Positions 1 through 10,673 of a stretch of 64,000 nt of DNA are shown here, piece after piece (the first letter of the stretch is position 1; each line of letters opens with the position of its first letter). The notes under the pieces are model-generated. The model searched no databases and was not told the origin of the DNA. It saw nothing but the letters and a program-made list of their open reading frames with translations. Source of the stretch: an uncultured Mycoplasmatota bacterium. Its GTDB lineage: Bacteria > Bacillota_I > Bacilli_A > RF39 > UBA660. The stretch lies in contig CANSRH010000001.1 of assembly GCA_947649365.1 (NCBI GenBank), positions 33,153 through 97,152 of the forward strand, in the 5' to 3' direction. The position numbers and the translations under genes are program-made.

Positions 1-362
1 TTCTTACCCTTTGCTACTCCAATTAATAGCTTGGCTTTTCCATGGTGTAAATACATTTTTAATGGAACAATACTATATCCTTCTTTGGTCGTTGCTTCTT
101 TTAGTTTTTTGATTTCTTTTTTGTGTAGTAAAAGTTTTCTCGTTCTTCGCTCTTCGTGGTTAAATTGATTTCCTTCTTCGTATTTTGCTATATACATATT
201 TAGTAAAAATGCTTCGCCATTTTTTATCACACAATAACTATCTTTTAATTGTGCAGAACCTTTTCTAACACTTTTAATTTCTGTTCCTACAAGTTCAATT
301 CCTGCTTCTAGCTCATTTTCAATAAAGTAATCAAAGTAGGCTTTTTTATTTTTTATTTCCAT
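1..362 (-). CDS. smpB: SsrA-binding protein SmpB (3' end cut by window edge)
   Basis: The first 120 residues of SmpB are visible. SmpB binds tmRNA and brings it to stalled ribosomes for trans-translation. The translation begins [21 protein letters not shown] and carries the family core: [31 protein letters not shown], then [18 protein letters not shown] and [14 protein letters not shown], ending LIGVAKGK at the edge. It is missing from the ORF track only because its stop lies outside. Its ATG overlaps the last 17 bases of rnr, so the two are probably co-transcribed, matching the common secG-rnr-smpB order. The C-terminal tail is not visible. Confidence 0.96.
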   Translation of the reverse strand, partial: MEIKNKKAYFDYFIENELEAGIELVGTEIKSVRKGSAQLKDSYCVIKNGEAFLLNMYIAKYEEGNQFNHEERRTRKLLLHKKEIKKLKEATTKEGYSIVPLKMYLHHGKAKLLIGVAKGK

Positions 363-2472
363 CTTGTTTTTCTTCTCTTTCTTCTTTTGCTATTTCAAAA
401 TCTATTTGAGCCGTTGCTTTGGATGCCGCAGTTACTTTAATTTTCACTTTGTCTCCAATACGATATTCTATTTTGGTATTACTTCCAATCATGGCTAATT
501 TTTCTGGAATGTAATTGTAAAAATCTCCTTTTAATGTACTTACATGAACAAGTCCTTCTACCATGTTGGGAAGTTCTACAAAGAAACCAAAATTCGTAAC
601 TGTAGTTATAATTCCTTCATGGATTTCCCCAATATGAGTTTCCATATATTCGGCCATTTTCATGTCTAATACATCTCGTTCTGCATTAACGCTTCCTACT
701 TCTTTCATACTCGAGTGTTCAGCAATTTCTACAAGGGCACTATCATAGTAGCTAATGGTAGACATGGATAAATCTTTTTCAACTAAATATTTTTTTAGTA
801 AACGATGGACAGTAAGGTCTGGAAATCTTCTAATCGGACTTGTGAAATGAGTATACGCTTTACTTGCTAGACCAAAATGTCCGATGTTGTCTTTACTATA
901 TTCGGCTTTTTTCATACTTCGTAGTAACATACTGGATAGAATACTAAATTCTTCTTTGTCTCCTAATTCTCGTAATAGTTTTTGCATGGAAATTGATGTT
1001 AAATCAGTGATTTTAGTTTGTAGTTCATAACCTAATAGTTTCACTAAATTGACAAAATCATCGACTTTTTCATTGTTTGGAGTCCCATGAATACGATAAA
1101 TAAATGGTAGATCCATATGGTAAATATGATTTGCTACTGTTTCATTGGCAGTTATCATAAAGTCTTCAATTAATTTTTCCCCATCTTCTCTTTCTCTTTT
1201 GATAATGTCTATTGCTCGTCCTTCTTCGTCTTGCACTACTTCTGCTTCGTCTAAATCAAAGTCAATGTATCCGCGTGATTCTTTTTCTTTTCTTAAGATA
1301 TGAGCAAGTTCTTGCATTTCTTTTAACATGTTTACAAAAGATTCATAGCCTGGTGCTACAATCTCTCGCATGATGATGTCATTCACTGCTTCGTAAGTCA
1401 TTTTCTTTTTGCTTTTGATATAGCTTGGAAAAATATCGTAACTTACTACTTTTCCTTTTTTATCTATTTTCATGACACAACTCATTGTTAGACGAATGAC
1501 TCCCTCGTTTAGTGAACATATCCCATTGGATAGTTTATGCGGTATCATAGGGATAACTGTGTCCGCTAGATAACAAGAGGTTCCTCTTTCGTAAGCGGCA
1601 TCCCCTAGTGCTGTGTTTTCTTTAACATAATGTGAAACATCGGCAATGTGAACCCCTAAAATATAAAAGTTTTCTTCTTTTTCTATACTGATGGCATCAT
1701 CGATGTCTTTGGTGCGAGCCCCATCAATGGTCACTATTTCTTTTTCAGTTAAATCTGTACGTCCTATTAATTCTTTTGAATCTACTTCTGTCGGGATGTC
1801 TAGTAATTCTTTTTCTACTTCTTTTCCAAATTCTGTTTCAATCGCATATTTGTAAGCGATTGATAAAATGTCTACTCCAGGATCGTCTTTGTGTCCTAGT
1901 ATGCGAACAACTTCTGCTAGGTATTTTTTTGGCCCCAATTCTTTTTTTAGTCTTATGATTACTTTATGCCCAGGAACACAATTTTTAAAACTTTCTTTTT
2001 TGATTACAAGGTCAATGTCTTTTTTATCATCGTCTAAGTCAACGTACATTTTGTTGTTTTTAACAATAATTTCTCCTACCATGTCATTGATTTCTCGCCG
2101 AACAATTTTTAAAACTTTTCCTTCTTTTTTTACTCCATTACGAATTATTTCTGCTAGTACAATATCGTCATGAATGGCACCATTTAAGTTATCGCTTGCT
2201 ATATACAAATCGTCTTCTTTTTCTAGTATGACAAAACCATATCCCTTTTTATTGACTGTTAGTCTGCCTAGTTTCATACTTGGACAATTTTTTAGTAAAA
2301 TGTATTTTTCTTTTTTACTTTTGTAAACAATACATTCCTCTACTAATTCTTCTAATGCTGTAACGACTTCTTTGTATTCCTCCGCAGTTTTTAATTCTAA
2401 TAAATCATTGATTTCTATTGCTTCTTTGGCTTCATATATATTTTCTAATACTTTTTTTATGTCTTCTTTCAT
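346..2472 (-). CDS. rnr: Ribonuclease R
   Basis: A 3'-5' exoribonuclease of the RNase II/RNB family, 708 aa, a normal length. In order: an N-terminal winged-helix-like segment (about 1-65), a cold-shock domain with [10 protein letters not shown] (about 67-130), a second OB segment, the RNB catalytic domain with [15 protein letters not shown] (about residue 250, Mg-binding aspartates) and [18 protein letters not shown] (about 565), then a C-terminal S1 domain with [18 protein letters not shown] lysine-rich tail ends the protein. The ATG has an AGGAGG site 5 bases upstream, embedded in the end of the pseudopilin gene. It acts with SmpB/tmRNA in decay of non-stop mRNA and structured RNA. Confidence 0.97.
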   Translation of the reverse strand: MKEDIKKVLENIYEAKEAIEINDLLELKTAEEYKEVVTALEELVEECIVYKSKKEKYILLKNCPSMKLGRLTVNKKGYGFVILEKEDDLYIASDNLNGAIHDDIVLAEIIRNGVKKEGKVLKIVRREINDMVGEIIVKNNKMYVDLDDDKKDIDLVIKKESFKNCVPGHKVIIRLKKELGPKKYLAEVVRILGHKDDPGVDILSIAYKYAIETEFGKEVEKELLDIPTEVDSKELIGRTDLTEKEIVTIDGARTKDIDDAISIEKEENFYILGVHIADVSHYVKENTALGDAAYERGTSCYLADTVIPMIPHKLSNGICSLNEGVIRLTMSCVMKIDKKGKVVSYDIFPSYIKSKKKMTYEAVNDIIMREIVAPGYESFVNMLKEMQELAHILRKEKESRGYIDFDLDEAEVVQDEEGRAIDIIKREREDGEKLIEDFMITANETVANHIYHMDLPFIYRIHGTPNNEKVDDFVNLVKLLGYELQTKITDLTSISMQKLLRELGDKEEFSILSSMLLRSMKKAEYSKDNIGHFGLASKAYTHFTSPIRRFPDLTVHRLLKKYLVEKDLSMSTISYYDSALVEIAEHSSMKEVGSVNAERDVLDMKMAEYMETHIGEIHEGIITTVTNFGFFVELPNMVEGLVHVSTLKGDFYNYIPEKLAMIGSNTKIEYRIGDKVKIKVTAASKATAQIDFEIAKEEREEKQDGNKK

Positions 2473-2480
2473 AGAACCTC

Positions 2481-2846
2481 CTAAGCTCCCATTTCACAAG
2501 TTTTTACATTGTCTTTCCAACTGACTTTTACTTGGTATTTTTCTTTTTCTTTTGTTACAAACTCTCCAGTGCTAGGGTCTTTTAGAGTGTCTTCAATGTA
2601 ACCTTTTTGAATTAATTGTTCGATCGAAATGGTACATCCTGTTGCTCTGCAATTTTCTTTATTATATAGTTCTACATATATGCATGCAGAATCTTCTATT
2701 TTCTTTTTGAATGCTTCGTATTCTTCGTCGTTTTGCTTGCTAAAAAGACCTGCCATATTGGTTGCTATAATGATTCCTATTAAGGCCATCAAACCAATGG
2801 TTATAATAAGCTCTACTAAGGTAAATCCTTTTTTACTTTGTTTCAT
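2481..2846 (-). CDS. Type IV pilin-like (prepilin-type N-methylation) protein
   Basis: 121 aa with a textbook class III signal: short basic leader, KKGFTLVELIITIGLMALIG, cleavage expected after the glycine and Glu at +5 of the mature protein. A hydrophobic helix follows, then a small extracellular domain with four cysteines (DSACIYVELYNKENCRATGC and a late TCEMGA) that probably form disulfides. No prepilin peptidase or assembly ATPase is in this window. The gene sits between secG and rnr, 8 bases from rnr, and follows its own TATAAT-like element and a terminator behind secG. It may be a ComGC/pseudopilin relative or a lineage-specific small surface protein; substrate and partners cannot be read from the sequence. 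Confidence 0.8.
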   Translation of the reverse strand: MKQSKKGFTLVELIITIGLMALIGIIIATNMAGLFSKQNDEEYEAFKKKIEDSACIYVELYNKENCRATGCTISIEQLIQKGYIEDTLKDPSTGEFVTKEKEKYQVKVSWKDNVKTCEMGA

Positions 2847-2888
2847 ACTATCACCATTCTTCTTTTTTATTATACCCTAGAATTTGGC

Positions 2889-2913
2889 AAAAAAAAAGAA
2901 AGTTCCTACTTTC
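2889..2913 (-). terminator. Intrinsic terminator after secG
   Basis: Read on the minus strand, GAAAGT-AGGA-ACTTTC is followed by nine T. It lies just downstream of secG and before the pilin-like gene, so the two may be separate transcripts. Confidence 0.7.
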
Positions 2914-2945
2914 TATCATGGAATTGACAAAAAAGTAAGGAGTCT

Positions 2946-3164
2946 TTACTTAATAAACAATACAAATGATATAATAAAAAAGATAATTCCTAATGCTAAT
3001 GTAATTCTACTGATTAATAATTCAATACCACGTTCTTTTGTATTTTGAAATAAACTTTCGTTTCCACCACTAATGATTTGACTTGCTCCATCGGCACGAT
3101 TGCTTTGTAAAAGTACAATGGCAATCAATAAGACTGATACGATTAATAATATATTTTCTAACAT
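2946..3164 (-). CDS. secG: Preprotein translocase subunit SecG
   Basis: 72 aa, the usual SecG length. There are two membrane helices (ILLIVSVLLIAIVLLQS and ITLALGIIFFIISFVLFI) joined by the conserved cytoplasmic loop, which here reads SNRADGASQIISGGNESLFQ. SecG assists SecYE during post-translational export. An upstream TTGCCT-N17-TAAATT is a plausible promoter. The order secG ... rnr, smpB is a standard Firmicutes arrangement; here a pilin-like gene is interposed. Confidence 0.93.
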   Translation of the reverse strand: MLENILLIVSVLLIAIVLLQSNRADGASQIISGGNESLFQNTKERGIELLISRITLALGIIFFIISFVLFIK

Positions 3165-3223
3165 ATTTTTTCACATCCATTCGCTATTTAATTTAACATA
3201 AAACCAAAAAAAAGGCAAGAAAA

Positions 3224-3805
3224 CTATAGGTAAGATGCTAAAATTTCATAAATTTCTTCTCTTCCTTTTTTGGTTATGGTAGAAAAAGGAATGAAATTTT
3301 CATTTTCATTTAGTTTTAGCGTGTCACGAATAAGTTTGTCTTGTTTGATTCGATTGTTTTTTGTTACTTTGTCATATTTGGTTGTCACAATGGTTATTTT
3401 TAAATTGTAGTATTTTAAGAAGTTTAACATAAGTACATCATCTTCTGTTGGTTTGTGTCTATAGTCAACAAGTAAAAAAACATGTTTTAGATTTTCTCTA
3501 TTTTTCAAATACTCTTCTATCATAAGTCCCATTTTTTTGCTTGTTGCTTTATCTACTTTTGCATAGCCATAACCAGGTACATCAATTAAATAGAATTTTT
3601 CATTGATGTGATAAAAGTTTAATGTCTGGGTTTTTCCTGGCTTTGAACTGGTTCTTGCAAAGTTTTTTCGATTGATTAATGTGTTGATAAAACTTGATTT
3701 TCCAACATTACTGCGTCCTACTAGTAAAAATTCAGGATTATTATCTGTTGGGTATTGACTTTGACGAACTGCAATATTTTTTAATTCTACTGTGTCAATT
3801 TTCAT
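3224..3805 (-). CDS. engB: Ribosome biogenesis GTPase YsxC/EngB
   Basis: 193 aa TRAFAC GTPase needed for 50S assembly. Motifs: G1 GRSNVGKSSF (about 31), G2 region with PGKTQTLNFYH, G3 DVPGYGYAKV (about 75), G4 TTKYDKV (about 142) and G5-like PFSTITKKG near the end. Length and motif spacing match YsxC/YihA. The start ATG follows AGGTGAT. It lies upstream of secG on the same strand and diverges from the FemAB gene across an about 130-bp promoter region. Confidence 0.97.
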   Translation of the reverse strand: MKIDTVELKNIAVRQSQYPTDNNPEFLLVGRSNVGKSSFINTLINRKNFARTSSKPGKTQTLNFYHINEKFYLIDVPGYGYAKVDKATSKKMGLMIEEYLKNRENLKHVFLLVDYRHKPTEDDVLMLNFLKYYNLKITIVTTKYDKVTKNNRIKQDKLIRDTLKLNENENFIPFSTITKKGREEIYEILASYL

Positions 3806-3883
3806 TGTAAATCACCTAAGGCTATTATATCGTAGAAGTGGTTTTTTGGCAAATTTCTATTCCTTTTTCTTCTTTTCTTTTTC

Positions 3884-3911
3884 TTGCAAACCTTAAAAGT
3901 TATGTTATAAT
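3884..3911 (+). promoter_or_regulatory. SigmaA-type promoter of the FemAB gene
   Basis: TTGCAA (-35), 16-base spacer, TATAAT (-10), ending 25 bases before the FemAB start codon. The RBS GAGGG follows. Confidence 0.7.
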
Positions 3912-3936
3912 AAATTTTCGTAAATGAGGGAATGTC

Positions 3937-5178
3937 ATGCAGATTAAAGAAATAACGAATGAACAATTTGAAAATTTTATGGATACTATGCCAATTGGTA
4001 GTTTTTATCAATCTCTTTCTTATGCACATTTTATGCAAAAAAATGGATATAACTATGAACTGATTGGTTACTTAGATGAAAAGAATCAGATTCGTGCTGC
4101 TTCTTTTGTTTTTTTTAAAAAGTTGAATTATCTTTTTCAATATGGATATGTACCAAAAGGTTTTATTTTGGATTATTTTGATCAACATTTATTAAGAATG
4201 TTTACTACCGATTTAATTTCTTATTATAAAAAAAAGCGCGTGGTTTTTCTTAAAATGAATCCAGAAATTGCTACTGCTACTATTGATACAAAAACATTTT
4301 TTAAAAAATACAATCAAAATATTGAAATTAAAAGTCATTTGATTGATGTGGGTTTTAAAAAGTTAAAAGACAATTTGTATTTTGAATCTATGATTCCTCG
4401 ATACAATGCAATCGTTCCTTTAAAATCTTTTTCCATCAATTCCTTACAAAAAAATACACGAAATAAAGTAAAGAGAGCTACCAATAAAGGGCTACAATTT
4501 GAAGTAGCTGATGTTTCTGGAATTGGAATTCTGTATGATTTTATTAAAAGAAAAAAGGAAATGTTTTCTTACCAAGACTTTTATGATGCTTTTTCTGATT
4601 CCAACAGGGTTGATTATTTTTTGGTTTCTATTGATTCCCATTTATTTTTAGAAAATGCAAAAAAGAGTTATGAAGAAGAGTTGGATAGGAATTGTAGACT
4701 TTCAGAACTTTTAGCAAAATCCAATTCTAAGAATATTAGCAATAAGAAAATGCATTCTGATCAAACCTTACTGGCATACAAAAATGATGTGATGGACGCA
4801 AAAAATATCCTTGCTCAGTCGTCAAAAGTTTATATTGCAGGAGCTCTTGTTGTCAAGTATAAGAATAGAATTAGTATTGTTTTTAGTGGCTATGATAAAA
4901 AATATAAACGTTTTTTACCTAACTATTTTTTACATTATGAGATTTTAAAATATTATCAAAAACATTATGATTTTGCAGATTTGAATGGACTTACAGGAGA
5001 TTTTACGAAGGAAAATCCTTATTATGGCTTAAATGCGTTTAAATTGGGTTTCCAACCGCACGTTTATGAATTTTTAGGAGAATTTGATTTGCCAATTTTA
5101 CCTGTTGTGTATCAAACAATGCTAAGAAATGGTAAGTTAGCAAAAATATTTAATAAAAATTATTGCAAATTAAAATAG
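3937..5178 (+). CDS. FemAB-family peptidoglycan interpeptide-bridge aminoacyltransferase
   Basis: 413 aa, typical for FemA/FemX proteins, which add amino acids from aminoacyl-tRNA to the lipid II stem peptide. Family features: N-terminal GNAT-like half with GSFYQSLSYAHFMQKNGY, a central NTRNKVKRATNKGL segment, a helical insertion rich in charged residues (about 220-300, the tRNA-synthetase-like coiled-coil arm), and the C-terminal signature NPYYGLNAFKLGFQP followed by EFLGEFDLPI. It is one of the few plus-strand genes, with its own promoter and a bidirectional terminator. It implies a crosslinked wall with an interpeptide bridge; which amino acid is added is not visible. Confidence 0.92.
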   Translation: MQIKEITNEQFENFMDTMPIGSFYQSLSYAHFMQKNGYNYELIGYLDEKNQIRAASFVFFKKLNYLFQYGYVPKGFILDYFDQHLLRMFTTDLISYYKKKRVVFLKMNPEIATATIDTKTFFKKYNQNIEIKSHLIDVGFKKLKDNLYFESMIPRYNAIVPLKSFSINSLQKNTRNKVKRATNKGLQFEVADVSGIGILYDFIKRKKEMFSYQDFYDAFSDSNRVDYFLVSIDSHLFLENAKKSYEEELDRNCRLSELLAKSNSKNISNKKMHSDQTLLAYKNDVMDAKNILAQSSKVYIAGALVVKYKNRISIVFSGYDKKYKRFLPNYFLHYEILKYYQKHYDFADLNGLTGDFTKENPYYGLNAFKLGFQPHVYEFLGEFDLPILPVVYQTMLRNGKLAKIFNKNYCKLK

Positions 5179-5202
5179 GATATAGAAAAGTTATCCTATT
5201 TT
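5172..5202. terminator. Bidirectional terminator between convergent genes
   Basis: An 11-bp stem AAAATAGGATA / TATCCTATTTT with a 9-base loop lies between the converging FemAB and serine hydrolase genes, with T-runs on both exits. Confidence 0.8.
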
Positions 5203-6230
5203 TAATTGCCATATATTTCTACGTGACAATTGTTTTCTCTCGTTTGATAAAATAAATTTTGTAATTCTATGATTTGTTGGTGTATATTTTGTACAACTTC
5301 TTGGTAATTACTATTTTCATGTAAAGTAAGTATAGAAATCGCATAGGGATGTTCTTCTAGGTTTAAGCCAATATCATGATAATAATAAGGATCACATGCA
5401 CCGTATTTGTGATATATTTTTATTCCTTGTGTATTGAAGGAATTTCTAACATTGTTGTCCATAATTTCTTTTAAAAAAGGACCATACTCTTCATTTTCTG
5501 TAATGATTCGATAAGCTTCTTTTAAATACAAATTGGTATCTTTGGCGGATTGATTTCCAAATTTGTCTGTTCCAGCAGTTAATATATTTTTTGCTCCTAA
5601 ACTTTGACCAAAAGCTCTTAGTTTTTCTCTTCCTATGTAGTCATATAACATCATATGAGCAGAGTTGTCACTTACACTAATTGCATACAAGATCAAGTTT
5701 TTTAGAGAAACTGCTTCTCCAAATTGATGCATTTTCATTCCACTACTATATGCTTTTTTGTACTCTTCTTTATAAACAATGGTTTCTTTCTCTAAATCTA
5801 TATTCCCATCCATTGCCTGGTTGATTAAATAAAGGGCGTCGACAAGTTTTATAAGACTTGCTCCATAATATACGGTTTCTGGTTTGTAGGTATAAGTAAA
5901 TCCTGTTTTTATATCTTCATAATAAACAGAAACTTTGTAATGATTGTTATTAATAGTACTATTAATAACTTGCTTCTTTGAAGCAAGTTCCTCAGTCAAT
6001 TCTTCTTCACTGAATGGTTTGTTTATACAAGCATTGTAGGCATTTTCTTTTTCTATTCTTTCTCTTTCTTCTTTTTCTTTTTGTTCTTTTTTTTCGTTTT
6101 CATGAAATAATGGAAGATCGATTCCATCTTCTTGTTTTGTGAAATACATATAACTTAGGAGAACCAAAATAACAATACATCCTAATTGAAATCCTTTTTT
6201 TAGTTTGATTTTCTTTTTTTGTTTTGCCAT
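5202..6230 (-). CDS. Membrane-anchored beta-lactamase-fold serine hydrolase
   Basis: About 342 aa. A lysine-rich N-terminus and one membrane helix (LGCIVILVLLSYMYF) are followed by a charged linker and a class A beta-lactamase-like domain. Catalytic motifs: SLIK (SxxK) in YYGASLIKLVDALYL, SDN in ISVSDNSAHMML, and HKYG in place of KTG near the C-terminus, followed by YYHDIGL. The start was moved from the track's GTG to ATG 6230, because the GTG is part of the AGGTGAG ribosome site. Probable role: a D,D-peptidase or wall-related hydrolase rather than resistance, judged from the membrane anchor and neighbours; this is inference. Confidence 0.82.
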   Translation of the reverse strand: MAKQKKKIKLKKGFQLGCIVILVLLSYMYFTKQEDGIDLPLFHENEKKEQKEKEERERIEKENAYNACINKPFSEEELTEELASKKQVINSTINNNHYKVSVYYEDIKTGFTYTYKPETVYYGASLIKLVDALYLINQAMDGNIDLEKETIVYKEEYKKAYSSGMKMHQFGEAVSLKNLILYAISVSDNSAHMMLYDYIGREKLRAFGQSLGAKNILTAGTDKFGNQSAKDTNLYLKEAYRIITENEEYGPFLKEIMDNNVRNSFNTQGIKIYHKYGACDPYYYHDIGLNLEEHPYAISILTLHENSNYQEVVQNIHQQIIELQNLFYQTRENNCHVEIYGN

Positions 6231-6274
6231 TTTTCTCACCTACTTCTTTTCTTTATTTTAACATAATTTAGGCA

Positions 6275-6300
6275 AAAGAAAAAGCGAAGAAAAACTTCGC
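6275..6300 (-). terminator. Terminator of the str operon (after tuf)
   Basis: On the minus strand GCGAAG-TTTTT-CTTCGC is followed by TTTTTCTTTT, 14 bases after the tuf stop. Confidence 0.85.
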
Positions 6301-6313
6301 TATTCTTAAATTA

Positions 6314-7480
6314 TTATTCAATAATTTCTGAAACTACACCAGCACCAACAGTACGTCCACCTTCACGGATAGAGAATTTTGTACCGTTTTCAAGAGCAAC
6401 TGGAGCAATTAGTTCTACTGTCATGTCAACATTGTCACCAGGCATTACCATTTCAACTCCACTTGGAAGTTCAATAACACCAGTAACATCTGTTGTACGG
6501 AAATAGAATTGTGGTCTGTAGTTTGAGAAGAATGGAGTATGACGTCCGCCTTCTTCTTTGCTTAGTACATATACACTAGCTTTGAATTTATGATGTGGAG
6601 TAACACTTCCCGGTTTAGCAAGCACTTGTCCACGTTCTACTTCATCACGAGCAACACCACGTAGTAATACACCAGCGTTGTCTCCTGCTTGAGCAAAGTC
6701 TAGTTGTTTTCTAAACATTTCAATTCCTGTACAAACAGTTTTAGTTGTATCTCTAAGACCAACGATTTCAACTTCATCATTCAAATTTAGTTGTCCACGT
6801 TCTACACGTCCTGTAACAACAGTTCCACGTCCTGAAATTGTGAATACGTCTTCAATACTCATTAGGAATGGTTTATCTGTATCACGAACTGGTGAGTCGA
6901 TGTAATCATCAACAGCAGCCATCAAGTCGCGAATAGATTGAGCATTTGCTTCATCCCCTTCAAGAGCTTTAAGAGCAGAACCACGGATGATAGGACATTC
7001 TGAATCAAAATTGTATTCTCCAAGTAATTCTCTGATTTCCATTTCTACTAAGTCTAATAGTTCTGGATCATCAACTTGATCACATTTGTTCATAAATACA
7101 ACAATTTTAGGAACTCCCACTTGACGAGATAACAAAATATGTTCTCTAGTTTGTGGCATAGGTCCATCTGCTGCAGATACTACAAGGATAGCACCATCCA
7201 TTTGTGCAGCACCAGTAATCATGTTTTTAACATAGTCAGCATGTCCTGGGCAGTCTACATGAGCATAATGACGTTTGTCTGTTTCATACTCAACGTGAGA
7301 AGTATTGATTGTAATACCTCTTTCTCTTTCTTCTGGTGCTTTGTCGATATCAGCATAATCAACAAAGTTTCCAAAGTATTTTGTAATCGCAGCTGTTAAT
7401 GTTGTTTTTCCATGGTCTACGTGACCAATAGTTCCAATATTAACGTGTTCTTTTGAACGATCGTATTTTTCTTTTGCCAT
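6314..7480 (-). CDS. tuf: Elongation factor Tu
   Basis: 388 aa GTPase that delivers aminoacyl-tRNA to the ribosome. G1 [11 protein letters not shown]3 [21 protein letters not shown]4 NKCDQVDD and G5 GSALKALEG are all present, followed by the domain II/III sequence ending [10 protein letters not shown]. It is last in the rpsL-rpsG-fusA-tuf order. The ATG has AAAGGAG 7 bases upstream. A weak inverted repeat (CTTGAA/TTCAAG) lies in the fusA-tuf gap but lacks a T-run. Confidence 0.99.
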   Translation of the reverse strand: MAKEKYDRSKEHVNIGTIGHVDHGKTTLTAAITKYFGNFVDYADIDKAPEERERGITINTSHVEYETDKRHYAHVDCPGHADYVKNMITGAAQMDGAILVVSAADGPMPQTREHILLSRQVGVPKIVVFMNKCDQVDDPELLDLVEMEIRELLGEYNFDSECPIIRGSALKALEGDEANAQSIRDLMAAVDDYIDSPVRDTDKPFLMSIEDVFTISGRGTVVTGRVERGQLNLNDEVEIVGLRDTTKTVCTGIEMFRKQLDFAQAGDNAGVLLRGVARDEVERGQVLAKPGSVTPHHKFKASVYVLSKEEGGRHTPFFSNYRPQFYFRTTDVTGVIELPSGVEMVMPGDNVDMTVELIAPVALENGTKFSIREGGRTVGAGVVSEIIE

Positions 7481-7548
7481 TGTTTTTTTCTCCTTTCAAT
7501 ATACTATTTTATTTTATCTAATGCTTGAATGTTTTTCAAGTATTATTT

Positions 7549-9621
7549 TTAGTTAATGCTGTTTTTCTTTATGATTTCATCAGCAATTGATTTTGGAACT
7601 TCTTCGTAATGGTCTTTTTCCATTTGGAAGTTTCCACGTCCTTGTGTATTACTTCTTAAATCGGTTGCATAACCAAACATTTCTGATAATGGTACCATAG
7701 CAATTATTCTTAAAGTATTACCAATTGACTCTTGTCCCATAGGACGTCCACGACGAGAGGTTAAGTCTCCCATAACATTTCCCATGTATTCTTCTGGAAC
7801 ATCCACTACTACTTTCATGATTGGTTCTAGAAGAACTGGTTTACATTTGTTTTTCGCTTCTTTTAAAGCCATAGATGCAGCAATCTTGAATGCCATTTCA
7901 CTGGAATCGACATCATGATAACTTCCATCGTAAAGAGTAGCTTTTACATCAACAAGTGGATAACCAGCAAGTATTCCACCCGCCATTGCTTCTTGTAGTC
8001 CTTTGTCTGTTACTGGAATGTATTCACGTGGAACCACTCCACCAACAATTGCATCCACAAATTCGTATCCTTTTTCTGGATTTGGTTCAAATTTAACCCA
8101 AACATGTCCATATTGTCCACGTCCACCAGATTGTTTAATATACTTACCTTCGCATTCACCCATTTGTGTAATGGTTTCACGATAAGCAACTTGTGGTCTA
8201 CCTTTGTTGCATTCTACGTTAAACTCACGTTTCATACGGTCTACAATAATGTCTAAGTGAAGTTCTCCCATTCCAGATAAAACTGTTTGACCTGTTTCTG
8301 TATCTGTTTTAACACGAAGAGTTGGATCTTCTTCTACTAGTTTTGCTATTGCAATCGCCATTTTGTCTTGATCATTTTTAGACTTTGGTTCAATTGCAAT
8401 GTCAATTACTGGTTCTGGGAACTCCATACCTTTCATAATACAGAAATTCTTTTCATCACATAATGTATCTGCTGTTGTTGTATTTTTAAGTCCTACTGCA
8501 GCAGCAATTTCTCCAGCATACACTTCGGTGATTTCTTTTCTTTGGTTTGCATGCATTTGCAAAATACGTCCTATACGTTCTTTTTCTCCTTTTGTTGAGT
8601 TTAGAACATAAGAACCACTTTTTAATACTCCTGAGTACACACGGAAGAAAGAAAGTCTTCCTACAAATGGGTCAGTCATAATTTTGAATGCAAGTGCTGT
8701 AAATGGTTCTGAATCACTTGGATGACGTTTTACGTCATTACCAGACTTATCTGTACAGTCAATAGCTTCTACATCTGTAGGTGCAGGTAAGTAATCAATA
8801 ACTGCATCAAGCATTAATTTAATACCTTTATTTCCAAGTGCTGTAGCACATAATACTGGGAAGAATTGTACTGATAATGTTGCACGACGAATTGCTGGTT
8901 TTAATAATTCTGGTGTGATTTCTTGACCATCAAGGTAAGCCATCATTAACTCTTCATCGCTATCAGCAACTGCTTCAATCAATGTTGTTCTGTATTCTTC
9001 CACTTTGTCCTTCATGTCTGCTGGAATTTCAATTTCAATTGGTTCTTCTGCTTCTGCACCATCATATTGGTAAGCTTTACGTGTTACTAAGTCAATAATT
9101 CCTGTAAATTCAGCTTCTGCACCAATAGGTAGTTGAATAGCAGCAGCGTTTGCACCAAGTCTATCTTTAATTGTTCCTAAACTGAAGTAGAAGTCTGCTC
9201 CTAATTTATCCATTTTGTTTGCACAAATCATTCTTGGAACTTTGTATTCGTTTGCTTGTCTCCAAACAGTTTCTGTTTGAGGTTCAACACCAGCTTGGGC
9301 ATCGATTAATGCAACAGCACCATCAAGTACACGAAGTGAACGTTGTACTTCAATGGTGAAGTCTACGTGTCCTGGAGTATCGATAATATTTAATCGGTAT
9401 CCTTTCCAGTGTGCAGTTGTTGCAGCACTAGTAATAGTAATACCTCTTTCTTTTTCTTGGTCCATCCAGTCCATTTGAGATTCTCCATCATGAGTCTCTC
9501 CAATTTTATGAGTAATTCCTGTATGGAATAATACTCTTTCTGTGGTAGTTGTTTTACCAGCATCGATATGGGCCATAATCCCAAAATTTCTTAATTTGTC
9601 AATAGAAACATCTCTTGCCAT
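7549..9621 (-). CDS. fusA: Elongation factor G
   Basis: 690 aa translocase GTPase. G1 [19 protein letters not shown], switch region [12 protein letters not shown]3 [21 protein letters not shown]4 [10 protein letters not shown]. Domain IV has [15 protein letters not shown] and domain V ends with [20 protein letters not shown]. Length and motifs are typical of the housekeeping EF-G, not a tetracycline-protection paralogue. The start follows AGGAGG directly behind rpsG. Confidence 0.99.
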   Translation of the reverse strand: MARDVSIDKLRNFGIMAHIDAGKTTTTERVLFHTGITHKIGETHDGESQMDWMDQEKERGITITSAATTAHWKGYRLNIIDTPGHVDFTIEVQRSLRVLDGAVALIDAQAGVEPQTETVWRQANEYKVPRMICANKMDKLGADFYFSLGTIKDRLGANAAAIQLPIGAEAEFTGIIDLVTRKAYQYDGAEAEEPIEIEIPADMKDKVEEYRTTLIEAVADSDEELMMAYLDGQEITPELLKPAIRRATLSVQFFPVLCATALGNKGIKLMLDAVIDYLPAPTDVEAIDCTDKSGNDVKRHPSDSEPFTALAFKIMTDPFVGRLSFFRVYSGVLKSGSYVLNSTKGEKERIGRILQMHANQRKEITEVYAGEIAAAVGLKNTTTADTLCDEKNFCIMKGMEFPEPVIDIAIEPKSKNDQDKMAIAIAKLVEEDPTLRVKTDTETGQTVLSGMGELHLDIIVDRMKREFNVECNKGRPQVAYRETITQMGECEGKYIKQSGGRGQYGHVWVKFEPNPEKGYEFVDAIVGGVVPREYIPVTDKGLQEAMAGGILAGYPLVDVKATLYDGSYHDVDSSEMAFKIAASMALKEAKNKCKPVLLEPIMKVVVDVPEEYMGNVMGDLTSRRGRPMGQESIGNTLRIIAMVPLSEMFGYATDLRSNTQGRGNFQMEKDHYEEVPKSIADEIIKKNSIN

Positions 9622-9630
9622 AGAATCCTC

Positions 9631-10098
9631 CTACCATCTATAGTGAGCAAATGCTTTATTTGCTTCAGCCATCTTGTGTGTATCTTCACGTTTTTTTACT
9701 GCGCCACCGGTTCCTTCAGCAGCGTCCATAAGTTCTTGGGCTAAATTGATAGCCATTCCTTTACCATTTCTTAATTTGGCATAATTTACAATCCAACGTA
9801 AGGCAAGTGTTTGACTTTTTTCATCACTTACTTCAATTGGTACTTGGTAATTGGATCCACCTACACGACGTGATTTTACTTCTAATGCAGGACGCACATT
9901 TTCTAAAGCTGCATTATAAACGTCCATTGGTTCTTTACCTGTTTTTTCTTTTATAATATCAAATGCTTCATAAAGAATTTTTTGTGCTGTTCCTTTTTTC
10001 CCGTCTAGCATAATTTGGTTTACTAGCTTTGTTACTACTTTTGAATTGTACACGGGATCCGGTAATACATCTCTTTTTATCGCTCTTCTTTTACGCAT
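9631..10098 (-). CDS. rpsG: 30S ribosomal protein S7
   Basis: 155 aa, normal length. It begins [20 protein letters not shown] and contains [29 protein letters not shown] and the end [15 protein letters not shown], all S7 hallmarks. It binds the 3' major domain of 16S rRNA. It sits between rpsL and fusA with a strong AGGAGG site. Confidence 0.99.
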   Translation of the reverse strand: MRKRRAIKRDVLPDPVYNSKVVTKLVNQIMLDGKKGTAQKILYEAFDIIKEKTGKEPMDVYNAALENVRPALEVKSRRVGGSNYQVPIEVSDEKSQTLALRWIVNYAKLRNGKGMAINLAQELMDAAEGTGGAVKKREDTHKMAEANKAFAHYRW

Positions 10099-10119
10099 TT
10101 TTATTTCCTCCTTTGTCTA

Positions 10120-10533
10120 TTATTTTTTTGGTTTTTTTGTTCCATATTTACTACGTCCTTGTGCTCTATTTTGAACACCTTGAGTATCAAGTGTTCCACG
10201 CACAATGTGATAACGTACACCGATTAGGTCTTTTACACGTCCACCACGTACTAAAACTACACTATGTTCTTGTAAGTTGTGTCCTTCTCCTGGAATATAT
10301 GCATCGATTTCTTTTCCATTAGAAAGTCTAACACGCGCATATTTACGAAGGGCTGAGTTCGGTTTTTTAGGGGTTTTCGTTCCTACACGAGTACATACTC
10401 CTCTTTTTTGTGGACTTTTTTGGTCAGTTTGTTTTCTTTCTAGCGTATTTAGTCCTACGTTTAAAACAGGGCTTTTGCTTTTTCTCGTTTTCTTTTTTCT
10501 CTTTGTTGTAACAAGTTGATTGATTGTAGCCAT
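10120..10533 (-). CDS. rpsL: 30S ribosomal protein S12
   Basis: 137 aa from [15 protein letters not shown]. The decoding-centre loops [20 protein letters not shown] and [20 protein letters not shown] are conserved, including the lysines tied to streptomycin sensitivity in other bacteria. The track starts 7 codons earlier, but ATG 10533 has AAAGGAG correctly spaced and matches the family N-terminus. First gene of the str operon. Confidence 0.99.
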   Translation of the reverse strand: MATINQLVTTKRKKKTRKSKSPVLNVGLNTLERKQTDQKSPQKRGVCTRVGTKTPKKPNSALRKYARVRLSNGKEIDAYIPGEGHNLQEHSVVLVRGGRVKDLIGVRYHIVRGTLDTQGVQNRAQGRSKYGTKKPKK

Positions 10534-10627
10534 AATATCTCCTTTCATTAACACACATCCTGGTGTATCAAATATTTCATTAAATTAGGTCCTACCATAG
10601 ATAGAACCACATTTAAAATGCAAAAAT

Positions 10628-10657
10628 AATATATCACTAGTACTATATGAAAGTCAA
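10628..10657 (-). promoter_or_regulatory. Promoter of the rpsL-rpsG-fusA-tuf operon
   Basis: TTGACT, 18-base spacer, TATATT on the minus strand, leaving a leader of roughly 90 bases before the rpsL ATG. The leader contains ACACCAGGATGTGTGT, a possible small hairpin. Confidence 0.7.
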
Positions 10658-10673
10658 GAAATTTTATGCATAT

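Noticed and set aside
1776-2173. Plus-strand ORFs inside rnr and many similar plus-strand ORFs inside ribosomal and glycolytic genes.
   Set aside because: They are antisense shadows of clear genes, have biased low-complexity translations and no ribosome sites.
7523-7540. CTTGAA/TTCAAG inverted repeat between fusA and tuf as a terminator.
   Set aside because: No T-run follows and tuf has no separate promoter that I can see; it is probably a processing or incidental stem.
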